Below, piece after piece: positions 44,201 through 53,417 of a DNA stretch of 64,000 bases (position 1 is its first letter; each line of letters starts with the position of its first letter). The DNA is taken from contig JAEEJA010000019.1 in NCBI GenBank assembly GCA_016281605.1, positions 34,792 to 98,791 on the forward strand, given 5' to 3'. A model generated the notes under the pieces. That model worked only from the letters and a program-made list of their open reading frames with translations. It was not told the origin of the DNA and did no database searches. Both the position numbers and the translations under genes were made by a program. This DNA is from Lachnospiraceae bacterium. Its GTDB lineage: Bacteria > Bacillota > Clostridia > Lachnospirales > Lachnospiraceae.

Positions 44201-44480
44201 TAATATACCGGTTGAAAAGGTTAAGAAGCTTTATGAAGGAAGACCAAATATACTTGACCTTATAACAAACGGTAATATTCAGCTTATTGTCAACTCTCCT
44301 GTTAAGAAGGACAGCATCCATGATGACAGCTACTTAAGAAAGGCTGCAGTTAAGGCAAGAGTTCCTTATATAACCACTATGGCAGCAGCATTTGCAGCAG
44401 CTAATGGTATCAAGCATCTTAAGAAGCATGTTAAGAGTGATGTAAACAGCTTACAGTCATGGCATGAGGAAATTCAGTAA
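41262..44480 (+). CDS. carB: Carbamoyl-phosphate synthase large subunit
   Basis: Makes carbamoyl phosphate for arginine and pyrimidines from bicarbonate, ATP and ammonia delivered by the small subunit. Both ATP-grasp halves are complete: the first opens with [21 protein letters not shown] and contains [12 protein letters not shown]; the second opens with [19 protein letters not shown] and contains [14 protein letters not shown]. A C-terminal MGS-like allosteric domain (about 930-1072) follows. The 1072-aa length is typical. GGAGG precedes ATG. The partner gene carA is not adjacent on either side, so the subunits are coded apart or the small subunit lies beyond the window. Confidence 0.96.
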   Translation: [1072 protein letters not shown]

Positions 44481-44544
44481 AATATAGATTAGTATGCTTA
44501 TTTCTGAATCCTTATTTTAGGAATGCTTATTTATAAAAAACAAG

Positions 44545-44580
44545 AACCGCCAAAGATCTTTATTGCTTTGGCGGTTTTTT
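44545..44580 (+). terminator. Rho-independent terminator after carB
   Basis: AACCGCCAAAG / CTTTGGCGGTT stem, 10-base loop, then TTTTTT. Confidence 0.93.
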
Positions 44581-44621
44581 ACTGATGTACACGGATTCGT
44601 AACTAAAAAAAGGAGATAATC

Positions 44622-45245
44622 ATGAATCCATTTAAATACAACTCAGCATTACAGCGCTTCATGGGAAGTCTTGCTGATTTTATATTATTGAATTTTTTAT
44701 TTATGATCTCATGTATTCCCATAGTAACTATAGGTCCTGCATTAAATGCTATGTACAGTATTTTAATTAGTGAAGCAAGACATGAACATGTACCATTTTT
44801 TAAGACCTATAGGATTAAATTTAAGGAAAATATATCGAGGTCCCTGATTTTATCGATCATAATGCTGATAACAGGAGTAATTCTTTCTGTTAATTTGTTT
44901 TTTTGGATGCAATTTAAAAGCATAATATTTACGATTATTTTTGTAATAATTGTACTGATAATGATTATATATATTTCAGTTTTTCCTTATGTCTTTGCAC
45001 TAAATGCAAGATATGATGAAAGTGTAGGAGTAACCTTAAAAAACGCCTTATATATAAGCATGGCATATATATCAAAAACTATGCTTATTCATGTTATAAC
45101 TGCTTTAATAGCGTCAATTTTATACTTTGTAGTCTTGCTAAGAATACCATTTTTTTTGTTTGGATTTTCATATATTTTGTATTGTGATGCTTATATAATT
45201 AATAAGATTTTTGAAAAAATTGAAAAAGATAATTCTTCAGAGTAA
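44622..45245 (+). CDS. DUF624 (YesL-like) membrane protein
   Basis: A 207-aa protein with about five membrane helices and the typical opening SLADFILLNFLFMISCIPIVTIGPALNAMY of the DUF624 group. Its members usually lie in polysaccharide-uptake operons beside lplB/ytcP-type ABC permeases, which fits the permeases two genes downstream. Biochemical role unknown. AAAGGAG precedes ATG. It is followed 24 bases later by a MATE transporter. Confidence 0.85.
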   Translation: MNPFKYNSALQRFMGSLADFILLNFLFMISCIPIVTIGPALNAMYSILISEARHEHVPFFKTYRIKFKENISRSLILSIIMLITGVILSVNLFFWMQFKSIIFTIIFVIIVLIMIIYISVFPYVFALNARYDESVGVTLKNALYISMAYISKTMLIHVITALIASILYFVVLLRIPFFLFGFSYILYCDAYIINKIFEKIEKDNSSE

Positions 45246-45269
45246 ATTGTTAGATTGGAGAGATGATAT

Positions 45270-46667
45270 ATGCGGGCTTTAATGAAAAAGTATATCGGAG
45301 ACAGAAAATTTTATAATAACCTGCTAAAAATTGCAGTCCCTATAATGATACAAAACGGAATAACAAACTTTGTAAATATGCTTGATAATCTCATGGTTGG
45401 ACAGGTTGGTACAGAACAGATGTCAGGCGTTGCAATCGTAAATCAGCTCATGTTTATATATTTTTTATGTATATTCGGAGGTGTATCGGGAGTCGGCATA
45501 TTTACTGCACAGTATTGTGGAAATAAAGATGATGAGGGTATACGTTATACCTTTAGATATAAGCTTATTATGGGAGCTATACTCACAGCCCTGTGTGTGA
45601 CTGTATTTTTAATATGGGGCAAGGATTTGGTTCAGCTTTACCTAAACGGAGAGAGTGACGGAGGTGACCCTAAGGCAACTCTATCCTATGCGCTTGGATA
45701 CATGCATATAGAACTTTTTAGTCTCCCTGCTATACTGATATCCATAGTTATATCTTCGACTCTTCGCGAGTGTAAAGAGACCATAACTCCTATGAGAGCC
45801 GGAATTGTGGCTGTATTTGTAAATCTGATATTAAACTATCTGCTTATATACGGTAAAGCAGGACTTCCACAGCTTGGTGTTAACGGAGCTGCCATAGCAA
45901 CGGTAATAGCCCGGTTTGTAGAGATGTCAATAATGATTGTATGGGTACTTAGGCACAAGGACAAGCATACATACTTTAATAATGTACTAAAATCCTTTTA
46001 TATACCTAGATATCTGGTAAAACGCTTTTTTGTAAAGGGGCTTCCGCTTCTTGTAAATGAATCCATATGGTCTATAGGAATAGCAATGCTTTCTCAAGCG
46101 TACTCTATAAGGGGATTAAATGTAATTGCCGCCACCAATATAGCAAATACCATTAATAATGTATTTAATATTGTATTTATAGCTATGGGAGATGCGGTTG
46201 CGATTATTATAGGTCAGCTACTCGGAGCCGGAAAAATGGAAGAGGCTAAGGATCAGGATAATAAGATAATTGCATTTTCCATATTTAATTCAATAGTGAT
46301 AGGCTCTATCATGTTTGTAACATCAGGTCTTTATCCAAAGCTTTACAATACCAACGCACAGGCACAGGCTCTGGCTGCAAGCTTTATCATGGTTCAGGCT
46401 GTTATCATGCCAAAGGATGCATTTTTACATACTGCTTACTTCACCTTAAGATCAGGTGGAAAAACCATCATAACATTCCTTTTTGACAGTGTTTTCATGA
46501 TGGTTGTAAGTGTTCCTATAGCTTATGTGCTTAGTCGTTATACATCTCTTGATGTTATATGGATATTCTTTATAGTACATATGGCAGATCTTATAAAGTG
46601 TCTGATAGGATTAATACTTCTTAAAAAGGGCGTATGGATTAATAACATAATTAGTGAAGAGACTTAA
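45270..46667 (+). CDS. MATE family efflux transporter
   Basis: A 465-aa multidrug and toxin extrusion carrier with about twelve membrane helices in two homologous halves. VPIMIQNGITNFVNMLDNLMVGQ opens the first half and LVNESIWSIGIAMLSQAYSIRG the second. Members export cations, drugs or metabolites using sodium or proton gradients; the substrate is not determinable here. GGAGAG lies just before ATG 45270. It sits between DUF624 and the ABC permeases, but the permeases have their own promoter, so it is probably co-transcribed only with DUF624. Confidence 0.92.
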   Translation: MRALMKKYIGDRKFYNNLLKIAVPIMIQNGITNFVNMLDNLMVGQVGTEQMSGVAIVNQLMFIYFLCIFGGVSGVGIFTAQYCGNKDDEGIRYTFRYKLIMGAILTALCVTVFLIWGKDLVQLYLNGESDGGDPKATLSYALGYMHIELFSLPAILISIVISSTLRECKETITPMRAGIVAVFVNLILNYLLIYGKAGLPQLGVNGAAIATVIARFVEMSIMIVWVLRHKDKHTYFNNVLKSFYIPRYLVKRFFVKGLPLLVNESIWSIGIAMLSQAYSIRGLNVIAATNIANTINNVFNIVFIAMGDAVAIIIGQLLGAGKMEEAKDQDNKIIAFSIFNSIVIGSIMFVTSGLYPKLYNTNAQAQALAASFIMVQAVIMPKDAFLHTAYFTLRSGGKTIITFLFDSVFMMVVSVPIAYVLSRYTSLDVIWIFFIVHMADLIKCLIGLILLKKGVWINNIISEET

Positions 46668-46675
46668 AAAAACAC

Positions 46676-46704
46676 TTGTTTTAATAATTGAATGGTGCTA
46701 TACT
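46676..46704 (+). promoter_or_regulatory. Promoter of the ABC permease pair
   Basis: TTGTTT, 17-base spacer, TATACT with an extended -10 (TGC before it). Confidence 0.7.
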
Positions 46705-46759
46705 CCCCTTTGTGCAAAAAAACAGATAGAATATTAATACATATTACAGAGGGGGAAAA

Positions 46760-48007
46760 ATGTCAGACAAGATAACATCGGGAACTGATGCGGGCTTTTC
46801 CATAGATACAGATTCCGATAAAAGCGTTCTTCAAGAGCTCGAATTGGCAACCAAAAAGAAGGAAGCTAAAGAATTTGGAGAAGCTTTAGGAGAGATAGGA
46901 AGCTTTGTCAGAGTACAAAGAGAATTAGAAGAAAAAAGAAGAGAGCAGGAAAGAAAAGAAATCATGCTTCTAAAGCAGGCAGCTGAGGAAGCTAAGGCTC
47001 TTGAAGTAAAGAAAAAGAGTAAGAAGCGCCATGAAAGAAAGAGTCCGACAAACCCTGCAGAAGCGGTAGCTTTGGATGAATCAACCAGAGAGTATAACAA
47101 AAAAATTGCAAAAAAGAGAAGCTTTAAGCTTTTCTTATATATAGTTCCTTTTATTATACTTACATTATGTTTTTCTTATTTTCCACTACACGGTTGGATA
47201 TATGCTTTCTTTGATTACAATCCGACACTTGGAATATCAGGAAGTGAGTTCGTAGGTCTTAAGTGGTTTAAGATGCTTTTCGGTAATGAAGTACAGATGA
47301 AACAGATGGCTCAGGTTCTCGTGAATACATTTGTCATGAGTACTATTGGTATTATTACATCTATATTACCTATGCTTTTTGCAGTTTTCTTAAACGAAAT
47401 AAAATCAGAAAAATTTAAAAATATAGTACAGACATTTACAGCTCTTCCAAACTTTATCAGCTGGGTAATGGTTTACTCCATAGCATTCTGTCTTTTTTCT
47501 GACAGTGGTATGATAAATACATTACTTAATCATCTTGGAATAATAACAAATCCTATTAAGTTTTTGGACAGCGATAAGCATACATATCTTTGGATGACTC
47601 TTTGGAGCATATGGAAGGGTCTTGGATGGGGTGCTATTATGTATCTTGCGGCGATTACCACCATATCTCCGGAGCTTTACGAAGCAGCGCGGGTTGAGGG
47701 TGGAAGCCGTCTGCAGCTTATCAGATATATAACCATACCACAGCTTATGCCAACATTTATGGTTCTTCTCATGATGGCTATTGCAAACTTCCTAAATAAT
47801 GGTATGGATCAGTACTATGTGTTCCAAAATTCATTTAATAAGGAGCACATACAGGTTTTGGATTTATATGTTTACAATATTGGTATGACAGGAGGAAGTC
47901 TTTCTCTTGCATCCGGAATCAGTATGTTGAAAACCATTATAAGTGTTGTACTTCTTTCTCTGGTTAATTTTGTTTCAAAGAAGACCAGAGGAGAAAGCAT
48001 CATATAA
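46760..48007 (+). CDS. Sugar ABC transporter permease (LplB-like) with N-terminal extension
   Basis: One of two membrane subunits of a carbohydrate importer of the binding-protein type. The permease core (about residues 118-415, six helices) contains the EAA loop in SPELYEAARVEGGSRLQLI. The family is usually near 300 aa; here about 115 extra residues form a charged cytoplasmic N-terminus, with a coiled-coil-like stretch (ELEEKRREQERKEIML) and a basic part (KKKSKKRHERKSP). Translation starts at ATG 46760 after GAGGGGG; no internal start near the core has a better site. The second permease follows, but no solute-binding protein or ATPase is near. Confidence 0.9.
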   Translation: MSDKITSGTDAGFSIDTDSDKSVLQELELATKKKEAKEFGEALGEIGSFVRVQRELEEKRREQERKEIMLLKQAAEEAKALEVKKKSKKRHERKSPTNPAEAVALDESTREYNKKIAKKRSFKLFLYIVPFIILTLCFSYFPLHGWIYAFFDYNPTLGISGSEFVGLKWFKMLFGNEVQMKQMAQVLVNTFVMSTIGIITSILPMLFAVFLNEIKSEKFKNIVQTFTALPNFISWVMVYSIAFCLFSDSGMINTLLNHLGIITNPIKFLDSDKHTYLWMTLWSIWKGLGWGAIMYLAAITTISPELYEAARVEGGSRLQLIRYITIPQLMPTFMVLLMMAIANFLNNGMDQYYVFQNSFNKEHIQVLDLYVYNIGMTGGSLSLASGISMLKTIISVVLLSLVNFVSKKTRGESII

Positions 48008-48062
48008 TAAGGGTTTTACATAACAATTCATACAATCCAGGATCGGAGGATATAAGTTTAAC

Positions 48063-49088
48063 ATGGAATCTAATAATAAATACAGGGCGCCGGGAAGTGC
48101 CGGAAAAGTTCAAGCAGACAAGGCACCGGGAAAACAAGTCACAACTCAATCAAGAAGGGCACCGGGCTCAAGACCGGACCTTTCGATAACGAAGAAAAAG
48201 AAGAAGACAAAGATATTCAATACTATTTTTAACGGAGTTATAATTGCTGTTTTTATAATACTTGCTTTTGTTTGTGCATATCCGTTTTATTATATGATCA
48301 TAAATACTTTAAGTGCCAATGATTTGAGTGCAAATGGTTCTGTGAATTTCATACCTAAGGGGATACATTTGAATAATTATATAGATGTGCTTAATATCAG
48401 AGGTATGGGAAGGGCAACCGTTATATCGTTGTTAAGGACAGTTATCGGTACATTTTGCACTGTTATGGCATCTGCCTTTTTGGGATATATGTTTACACAG
48501 AAGAGAATGTGGAAGAGAACCTTTTGGTACAGATTTTTCGTTATAACCATGTACTTTAATGCAGGCCTTATACCTATGTACATAACCATGAAGAATCTCC
48601 ATTTGACTGACAACTTTCTTGTATATATATTACCTGCAGTAGTTCAGCCATTCAATATAATTTTGGTTAAAACATATGTTGAATCAATTCCTGAATCACT
48701 GCAGGAAGCGGCTGCACTTGAAGGTGCATCGACTATAAAGATTTTTACCGGTATCATACTGCCCCTTTCTAAACCTATACTTGCAACCGTAGCCATATTC
48801 TCTGTAGTTGCACAGTGGAACGCTTTTCAGGATACGCTGCTTTATATAACAGACCAAGGTCTTTATTCTTTACAGTATCTGCTTTACACCTATATTAATC
48901 AGGCAAGTTCACTTGCTTCTATGGTAAGAAATAATAATGGTGCTATTGTTAATGCAGCTACACAGCAGACACCTACATCCATAAGGATGACAGTATCTGT
49001 AATCGTAGTATTACCGATTTTATTTGTATACCCAATCTTTCAGAGGTTCTTTATAAAGGGTATTATGATTGGTTCTGTTAAAGGATAA
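48063..49088 (+). CDS. Sugar ABC transporter permease (YtcP-like)
   Basis: Second membrane subunit of the importer. Six helices follow a roughly 50-residue cytoplasmic tail with three APG-containing repeats (YRAPGSAG, KAPGKQ, RAPGSRP). The EAA loop is ESLQEAAALEGASTIKIF. The core resembles YtcP/LplC, the partners of LplB. ATG 48063 is preceded by ATCGGAGGA. It ends in a terminator, so the unit codes for two permeases only; the binding protein must be elsewhere, and the shared MsmK-like ATPase usually is. Confidence 0.9.
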   Translation: MESNNKYRAPGSAGKVQADKAPGKQVTTQSRRAPGSRPDLSITKKKKKTKIFNTIFNGVIIAVFIILAFVCAYPFYYMIINTLSANDLSANGSVNFIPKGIHLNNYIDVLNIRGMGRATVISLLRTVIGTFCTVMASAFLGYMFTQKRMWKRTFWYRFFVITMYFNAGLIPMYITMKNLHLTDNFLVYILPAVVQPFNIILVKTYVESIPESLQEAAALEGASTIKIFTGIILPLSKPILATVAIFSVVAQWNAFQDTLLYITDQGLYSLQYLLYTYINQASSLASMVRNNNGAIVNAATQQTPTSIRMTVSVIVVLPILFVYPIFQRFFIKGIMIGSVKG

Positions 49089-49112
49089 TTAGATTCATAA
49101 AAAACTATTTTA

Positions 49113-49144
49113 CCTCGGTAGTAAAGTGCTACCGGGGTTTTTTA
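49113..49144 (+). terminator. Rho-independent terminator
   Basis: ACCTCGGTAG / CTACCGGGGT stem (one G-U), then a T-tract. Confidence 0.88.
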
Positions 49145-49159
49145 CTGCTCCAACACAGT

Positions 49160-49189
49160 TTACAAATGCTATATGTATATGGTAAAATA
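49160..49189 (+). promoter_or_regulatory. Promoter of the addBA region
   Basis: TTTACA, 18-base spacer, TAAAAT with TGG before it (extended -10). Confidence 0.5.
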
Positions 49190-49216
49190 ATAGACAGCAA
49201 TTCAGTGGAGGTTTAT

Positions 49217-49777
49217 ATGGGGTTGAAAATAGTTTCGGAAGACATACTTCCGATTGAAAAAGGGAGATACTTATCTTTTACGGAGTCTACTCTAGCCGTA
49301 CTCGATGAATTTAAAAATGTATTGTTTCGTGATAAATCCGACAACTTTATGCTTCTTTGGAATGAAAAAAAGATAGATAAAAAAGGTAAGCTTCACATAA
49401 GTATAATTATAGATCATAGGAGTTTAGAGTTACATGATCATCTTCAGATTTCTTATGATGAGGCAGAGTTAGAAGAGCTTAAAGCAGAGGATGAGAACTC
49501 AGAATTACCCAAAAGCATATTAAAATTAAATATAGAATCCGGAGAGGAAGAAGAGAGTACATGGGAATATGATTTTATCTTCACAGATAAGGAAAAATTC
49601 ATGAATTTCTCTGAGCGTGTTTGTCCCGGATTAAATCAAAATATTCAGAAAAATTTTTGGCGCGCAATAAGGTATGAAATGGAGGAAAAGCCCACTTCTA
49701 AGCGTACTACATATAAAAAGTGGTGTATGAAAGCAAGAACCCATCATTACAATGCAACTAAAAATAAAGGTTATTAA
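49217..49777 (+). CDS. Unknown soluble protein upstream of addB
   Basis: A 186-aa soluble protein with a beta-rich N-terminal half, an acidic middle (AELEELKAEDENSEL), and a basic C-terminus (KRTTYKKWCMKARTHH). No family recognised. The ORF track begins at 49166; ATG 49217 is chosen because GGAGG lies six bases upstream and the earlier region is promoter sequence. It is 34 bases before addB with no terminator, so it is likely co-transcribed with the recombination genes. Whether it takes part in DNA repair is not shown. Confidence 0.65.
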   Translation: MGLKIVSEDILPIEKGRYLSFTESTLAVLDEFKNVLFRDKSDNFMLLWNEKKIDKKGKLHISIIIDHRSLELHDHLQISYDEAELEELKAEDENSELPKSILKLNIESGEEEESTWEYDFIFTDKEKFMNFSERVCPGLNQNIQKNFWRAIRYEMEEKPTSKRTTYKKWCMKARTHHYNATKNKGY

Positions 49778-49811
49778 CCTATTATAATTTTTGAAAGAGA
49801 GAATTTAAAAA

Positions 49812-52800
49812 ATGGGTAAATTACATTTAATATTCGGAAAACCACAAAGTGGAAAAAGCACTTATATTGTTGATAAAATTATAGATGATTCGAAAAAAAC
49901 AGGAAAAGAATATAAGAGAAGATTTGTTATAGTTCCTGAGAGCTTTTCTCATAGTATGGAAAAAAAGTTTATAGAAAAAACTGAGGGCAGAGGTCTTATG
50001 TTTACCGAGGTCCTCAGTTTTTCGCGTCTTTCCTATCGACTTTTTACAGAACTTGGTCACTCAAACGAAACTGTTTTGGATGATATTAATCAAAATATGC
50101 TCATAAGATATTTAATTATTAAAAAAGAGAAAGAGCTCTTATATTTTAAAAATAATGCAAGAATTAATGGGATAGTTTTTGAAATAACGGATCTTATCGA
50201 TGAGTTTAAAAATTATGGTTATGATTCTGATGATCTATCAAAAATCATAGAGTCTATGGAGAAGGATGATGATACTCCGGCTTCGCTTTGTATGCGCCTG
50301 AGAGATGTTTGCCTTATTTTTAAAAGCTATGAAGAATACTTAAAAGAAAAGAAGATGCGTCCAAGTAACAGCTCTCTTGAACTTCTCTATAAGCTTTTAA
50401 GTAAAAGAGATGATAATCAAAAGCTTCTCCCTTGTACATTGATAGATGGTGCAGACATATATATAGACGGATTTATGGGATTTATGTATTATCAGTTTGA
50501 GATAATACAAAATCTGCTCGAAAGATGTAATAATGTTTATATAACATTTTCAACCAATCAAAGAATAGTAAGCGGATATTGCGATAAGATTTTTGATCCT
50601 GTAAAGCATACTGTAGATCGCATAGTCAAAAGCGCATCCGAGATAATTGATGTAGAAGATATATCAGTGGAAATAACCGAAAAGGACAACTCTGATGATA
50701 GTAATGAATTTGATTTCTTACGCGAAAGGCTTTTCAGAAGAGGTAAAAAGAGCTTTAACAGTGTGAATAAAAATATTTTTATCAACAGTTTTAAAACAGC
50801 AGAAGATGAGGTAAAATTTCTTATTAAAAATATAAAAAATATTCTTATCAAAGAGAAGAATAATGGAATTCACTATACAGATATTGCTATTATTTCAGGA
50901 GATGTAGATAATTATGCTCATTTAATCAAAAGAAGTTTTTCTTCACATAGCATTCCTGTATTTATAGATAAAAAAGTTCCTTTGGCAGAAAACGTGCTAT
51001 TTCGATTTACGTCTGATATCATACGTATGATTGAGCTGGATCTTGATACTTCTTATGTATGTAGAATACTAAAAGGTCCTTTTTTAGAGTTTAATGAAAA
51101 TGAGGTTGATGAACTGGAAAATATGCTTCTTGCTACCGGTAAAAGAGGTTACTCTATATGGCAGAAGGAGTGGACTATGGAGGGAATAGAGCCGGAAGGT
51201 CAATCAGAGAATAAAGAGGTACTAAATCCGGATGAAGAGGATAATGAGTTTAAAGATGAAAAGGATTTTAAAGAAAATCCCGAGATTACAAGACAAAAAT
51301 TTATGGACATTTTCGGTGAAATCATAAAAAAACTTCATACCGGAAAGCATACCATCGGTTTTTATATAGACAATCTATTAACTCTTTTTGATTCTCTTAA
51401 AATAAAGGAAAAGCTTGAATCTTTGCGATCAGATGCAGAAAAAGCTCTTGATTTAGAAAAAGAGAATCAGTTTCATCAGGCTTATCCCATACTACTTAGT
51501 CTTTTTGAATCCATGAAACTTTTATTAGGTGATACAGAGTGTACATTAAGAGAGTTTTATGACATATATATAGGAGGAATAGAGAGGGCCTCGATAGGAG
51601 CGCTTCCCGAAAAGGATGGCATACTTTTTGGTGACGCAGTAAGTTCAAAGCTTGATAGTGTAAAGTATCTCTTTGTGATTGGCACCAATGATTGTTTCAT
51701 ACCGGGAAGTCGTATGGGAGGAGGCATAATAAATGAATCAGAAAGAGAATATATAGCATCAAAGGAGTTTGAAGGAAGACCAGTTAAGTTATCTCCCGGA
51801 GTATATGAAAAAAACAAAGAAGATGAATATAAGCTTTTTATAAATCTTTCAAAAGCAACAAAAAAGCTTTATATATCTTACTTTATGAACGATGCGGAAG
51901 GAAAAGCTGCTAACCCGGCTTTTGTAATTAACAGATTAATTAGTATATTTCCGGAAGCAGAAAAGTCATATGCAAAAAGTTTACCTGAAGAAATCCTCTA
52001 CGATGACTTTGGAAAGACCTATCTTTTGAATAGCATCAGAAATTATCGTGCCGGAGCCCAAGAGTTAGTTGACACATATATAGAGGCAGTTAAAACCGGT
52101 TTTTCCGAAGAAATAATAGATGAGTGGAATGATAAGGTTATAATCGGAGATAATATGGAAAAAATAGATAAAGACACTATAGAAGAGCTTTATAAGGATA
52201 AGGAATTTAGTATATCCCAGTTAGAGAGTCTCGCTGCATGTCCATATAGTTATCTTTTATCATATGGCATCGGTCTTAAGGAGAGAGCGATTCACAGGAT
52301 TGACCCCATAATTATCGGAAATATCATACACAGCGCCTTGAATAATCTTGTGAGATCCATGAAAAAAAATCGAGGGGATTTTGCTACATTTGATGATGAT
52401 GATTTTAGCATTCATGCGAATTCAGCCTTTGATAAAACCTGTGAAGAAATAAAAAATCCAGGACTGTTTGAGGGAAAGAGAGGGCAGGCAACTCTCAAAA
52501 GATTCAAGGATGTTTTTCTTAGAAATGTTTATGCCATAAGAGAGCAGATGAAGGCAGGAAACTATAAAACCGAAGGAAGCGAAGTTATATATGAGATTGA
52601 TTCACCCATACCTCTTAAAGCGGTAATTGACAGGGTAGATACAGCAGAGGGTGTATATGAGGATATGAAAACCGGAGAAAAACAGGATGCACTCTTTATT
52701 AGGATTACAGATTATAAAACCGGAAATAAAAAGGTTTCGTTATCAGATTTGTTTTACGGATTACAGCTTCAGATGGTTGTATATATGAAATCAAGTATGG

Positions 52801-53333
52801 AAAAACTTGAAAAAAAGGCGAAAAATAAGATAATCATGCCTGCCGGTGTATTTTACTATAATATTAAGGATGATTTTACGGAAAACGGAGAAGAAGATAT
52901 GAGGTCTGAAGGACTATTTGAAAAAAGTCCATCTACCATAAAGACATTTGATAATTCTTTAGTATACACAAATGGCGATACCGGTTTTAGATATGCAGAA
53001 AAAGCAAAGTCACAGGTGATTAAATTTACTACAACTAAGGAGGGGGAGCCTGACTCTTATACAAAGGCAAATATAGTTGATAAAGAAGAAATGGAAGAGC
53101 TTATAAGGTATGCGGATAGGAAAATAACCGAATTAGCTCAGAAAAGAAATAATGGCGATATAGAAACTTATCCCTTTATGCATATGGATAATCAAAATAA
53201 GCCTTCAGGTAAAGCATGTGATTATTGTCTCTACAATTCTGTATGCGGATTTGATAAGGAAAGCAATGGGTACAATGTTCATAAAGATGTGAAAAATCAG
53301 ATTGCTTTGGATATGATAAAAAAATCACTATAA
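49812..53333 (+). CDS. addB: AddAB helicase-nuclease, subunit AddB
   Basis: With AddA it degrades double-strand ends and recognises Chi to start recombination. AddB gives the second nuclease and an inactive helicase fold. Visible: N-terminal Walker A GKPQSGKST (about residues 9-17), the C-terminal nuclease motif ITDYKTGNKKVS, and the iron-sulfur cysteines, one in LAACPYSYLL (near 815) and three in the C-x2-C-x5-C of CDYCLYNSVCG. The 1173-aa length matches the Firmicute family. The ATG at 49812 is preceded by GAAAGAGAG. addA follows after 84 bases in the usual Firmicute order. Confidence 0.93.
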   Translation: MGKLHLIFGKPQSGKSTYIVDKIIDDSKKTGKEYKRRFVIVPESFSHSMEKKFIEKTEGRGLMFTEVLSFSRLSYRLFTELGHSNETVLDDINQNMLIRYLIIKKEKELLYFKNNARINGIVFEITDLIDEFKNYGYDSDDLSKIIESMEKDDDTPASLCMRLRDVCLIFKSYEEYLKEKKMRPSNSSLELLYKLLSKRDDNQKLLPCTLIDGADIYIDGFMGFMYYQFEIIQNLLERCNNVYITFSTNQRIVSGYCDKIFDPVKHTVDRIVKSASEIIDVEDISVEITEKDNSDDSNEFDFLRERLFRRGKKSFNSVNKNIFINSFKTAEDEVKFLIKNIKNILIKEKNNGIHYTDIAIISGDVDNYAHLIKRSFSSHSIPVFIDKKVPLAENVLFRFTSDIIRMIELDLDTSYVCRILKGPFLEFNENEVDELENMLLATGKRGYSIWQKEWTMEGIEPEGQSENKEVLNPDEEDNEFKDEKDFKENPEITRQKFMDIFGEIIKKLHTGKHTIGFYIDNLLTLFDSLKIKEKLESLRSDAEKALDLEKENQFHQAYPILLSLFESMKLLLGDTECTLREFYDIYIGGIERASIGALPEKDGILFGDAVSSKLDSVKYLFVIGTNDCFIPGSRMGGGIINESEREYIASKEFEGRPVKLSPGVYEKNKEDEYKLFINLSKATKKLYISYFMNDAEGKAANPAFVINRLISIFPEAEKSYAKSLPEEILYDDFGKTYLLNSIRNYRAGAQELVDTYIEAVKTGFSEEIIDEWNDKVIIGDNMEKIDKDTIEELYKDKEFSISQLESLAACPYSYLLSYGIGLKERAIHRIDPIIIGNIIHSALNNLVRSMKKNRGDFATFDDDDFSIHANSAFDKTCEEIKNPGLFEGKRGQATLKRFKDVFLRNVYAIREQMKAGNYKTEGSEVIYEIDSPIPLKAVIDRVDTAEGVYEDMKTGEKQDALFIRITDYKTGNKKVSLSDLFYGLQLQMVVYMKSSMEKLEKKAKNKIIMPAGVFYYNIKDDFTENGEEDMRSEGLFEKSPSTIKTFDNSLVYTNGDTGFRYAEKAKSQVIKFTTTKEGEPDSYTKANIVDKEEMEELIRYADRKITELAQKRNNGDIETYPFMHMDNQNKPSGKACDYCLYNSVCGFDKESNGYNVHKDVKNQIALDMIKKSL

Positions 53334-53417
53334 AAATAGAAATATTTATCAGGAAGTAAAAGGAAAAAAGCATCAAAAAGTGCTTATGAATTATAAAAAT
53401 CGATATGGAGGAGAATA

